Below, piece after piece: positions 62,257 to 64,000 of a stretch of 64,000 nucleotides of DNA. Under the pieces are notes generated by a model. The model was given only the letters and a program-made list of their open reading frames with translations. It was not told the origin of the DNA and ran no database searches. The stretch comes from Amyloporia xantha (lineage: Eukaryota; Basidiomycota; Agaricomycetes; Polyporales; Adustoporiaceae), in assembly GCA_036971615.1 (NCBI GenBank), contig JAYKKR010000009.1:310001-374000 (forward strand), in the 5' to 3' direction. A program made the position numbers and the translations under genes. How positions within the stretch are numbered: the first letter of the stretch is position 1; the number at the start of each line of letters is the position of its first letter.

Positions 62257-63450
62257 CTATAGTTCGAATCCTGTGTCATCAAGGCAACCTGAACCTTCTC
62301 TGAGCTTCTCCACAGCTATTGCATCTGGATTTTTTCCCCATTGCCCCCTCCGGAACCGTGCAAAAATTCGCTCTCGCAAGCCTAGTTGCGGTCGTTTTCT
62401 TTTTTGATCAGCGAGGTCGTCTTGTAGCTTCTTCACCTCAATTTCGAGTCGGTTCAGCTGCGCCTGCAAGTCGTTTAGCGCCTCCTTGATCTCGTCCATT
62501 GCTGCTCTGCAGGATGCCTCTTTTCTGGATAAAACTTTCTCCATCTCTCTCTGCTTCTGCTGCATGTCGCTGCGATGCTTCATTGCTTGTCGATCTAGTT
62601 CTCTGTGTAGCTCGGTACCAGCATCCGTTTGCTGGAGCTTTTTGTGTTCGTCGACAAGCTCGTGCTGCATCTGAAGACTCTTTGGCTGATAGTCGAGAAG
62701 GAGTCTCATCGTCTCCATGGCCGAAATTGAGGTGTCATAGAGGCGGCACATTCGCGCACCATGATCAACTGCCTCCTTGAAAAGTGTCGCGTTCTCCTGG
62801 AGTTCCGTTTCTCTCTGCCTGCCGATCTCCTCTGTAACATCTTTCCACATGGTCGTTGCTATTAGCGTATTCTCCATCGCGTTTCTTCCACATATTTTCG
62901 TGAATAGTCGAAAGTTCTCCCTGGAAATTCCCCCGACGCGGTAGTCGGAGATACGGTGCATATATATAACACCGGTTAATTTCTTGCCCTTTTGGTAACT
63001 TCAAAATGTTTTCCAAATGTTGGTTGTGAGCGTCTTGACATTGATGAACTTTGTGCTACTTACGTTTGTTCAAGGAAGTCAGCGATATCTTTCAGTATTT
63101 CCGCTTGCGATTTATCGGTGTCGTCAAACCCCGGCGTGTCAATCAATGTGACGGCTACTCCATTGATATTGCAAGACGCAGTCTGCACTTTGGTTGTACA
63201 TGACTGTAGACTAGTCCCAACCGGCAGCTGTGAACCACAAACATTGTTGATGAACTACAAATAATTGCCCCTCGTGTGAGTGCTTTGTAAACTAGTAAGG
63301 AATTACTGACCGCTGTCTTGCCAACTCCGGTAGGTCCAGTAATCCTGTTGTCGAGACTTTGAGTGATCATCCGCTGTCAAATCAAGCCATAGCATGAATA
63401 ACATACGCAATAAGCTTGACATTCTCATCAATCCTGTCTGGCTGAGCCAT
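62257..63450 (-). CDS. P-loop GTPase C, G-domain plus coiled coil
   Basis: Four exons with matching phase: 63407-63450 (MAQPDRIDENVKLIA), 63311-63344, 63064-63254 and 62257-62998, giving 336 aa, the shortest of the three. Exon 2 is again 34 nt, with Walker A ITGPTGVGKTA. Exon 3 begins FINNVCGSQLPVGTSL and has LIDTPGFDDTDKSQAEIL. Exon 4 has GVIYMHRISDYRVGG and TLIATTMWKDV at the G4 position. The coiled coil includes HRELDRQAMKHRSDMQQ and EALNDLQAQLNRLEIEV. The end region is basic (LRERIFARFRRGQWGKN) and matches the last residues of gene B. G domain and coil are intact, so it should be functional. Biological role unknown. Confidence 0.85.
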
Positions 63451-64000
63451 GTCAGAAGTCTTCAAGTAGGGAAAGGTTTGAGTGGGTAGTATATCCAGTC
63501 TGATAGCCTGTATAGCTCCGTCACTGTATGCTGCGTCAAGACACTACTGTGCGATCCCACACGTCTTTGGCGTGTTTGACTGTGCATCGTCATTGAGTCA
63601 TCCAGGAGCGCTACCGGATTCATTTATTGTTTGTTCGATGCTGGAAGAATTGTTGAGACATTCACTGTTATTCTAGCTTCAACACGGCCGTCAGTGATTT
63701 GGATCGTGATTTCTGGATTCAATTATTGGTCTGTAACTTGTACATGGACCTCACTCACGCCGCATGATATATGATGTGCGCATTCTCAAAGAGATCTTCC
63801 AGAATTGGTCTCTGTTTCCCCCGTATCTGACAAACCCTGCATCCTGAAACGTTAAAGCTGCATACTGCCAACTCATGACCAATGGTACGTGATCAGCAGG
63901 TCTCGTTTGAATACATAGTGATGTGTGTCCAAACTTTAGAGTGATGTTAGCGCTTACTAAGGAAGGGCCGTGACGTTGAATGAATTTCTAATCAACGCAC
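63451..64000. other. Upstream region of GTPase C
   Basis: This should contain the promoter of the leftward-transcribed GTPase C gene. No other exon or RNA gene is readable up to the window end. Confidence 0.4.

Noticed and set aside
62240..62290. GTTCGAATCC, resembling a tRNA T loop
   Set aside because: No matching T stem, acceptor stem or A-box upstream; it overlaps the end of the GTPase C coding region.

Overview
This window is nuclear DNA from a filamentous basidiomycete. Genes are dense on both strands and cut by many introns of about 48-70 nt. Donors are mostly GTAAGT, GTGAGT or GTGCGT and acceptors end in AG. Proline/serine-rich fungal proteins and a multi-copy family of G-domain/coiled-coil proteins suggest Agaricomycetes; a narrower placement is not supported. 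All calls come from reading exons by eye and matching splice phase, without any search.

Layout. 1-11,961: the 3' part of an actin-related dynactin subunit (Arp10 type), a PX-PB1 protein, a 589-bp transposon remnant with inverted ends, a single-pass membrane/coiled-coil protein and an aldo-keto reductase. 11,962-18,316: a gene-poor stretch. 18,317-35,000: a housekeeping block with a GATA zinc-finger factor, a TauD/TfdA dioxygenase, the cytoplasmic 5'-3' exoribonuclease Xrn1, GMP synthase and an amidase. 35,000-46,400: a large low-complexity protein with a conserved C-terminal domain, a PrpF-family protein with an apparent frame break, an intron-containing tRNA-Val(CAC), mitochondrial Lon protease and a cytochrome b5-domain protein. 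48,000-63,450: an accessory region with three intact paralogous P-loop GTPases (A, B, C), a decayed fourth copy, an exon-1-only pseudogene copy of the neighbouring cytochrome b5 gene, and a 1.07-kb near-perfect palindromic (foldback) element. The decapping nuclease Rai1 lies between these.

The conserved genes do not form a pathway; they are independent core functions (mRNA decay, RNA 5'-end quality control, purine synthesis, mitochondrial proteolysis, dynein motility). The dynamic part is the last 16 kb. The three GTPases share a four-exon layout with the P-loop on a 34-nt micro-exon, a departure from the usual G4 motif and coiled-coil tails. Duplicated and broken relatives of local genes lie between them. 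The foldback element sits in the copied cytochrome b5 upstream region, 141 bp before the Rai1 start codon. Comparing the copy with the intact gene 7 kb away gives the pre-insertion site and supports a 3-bp CAA target duplication.
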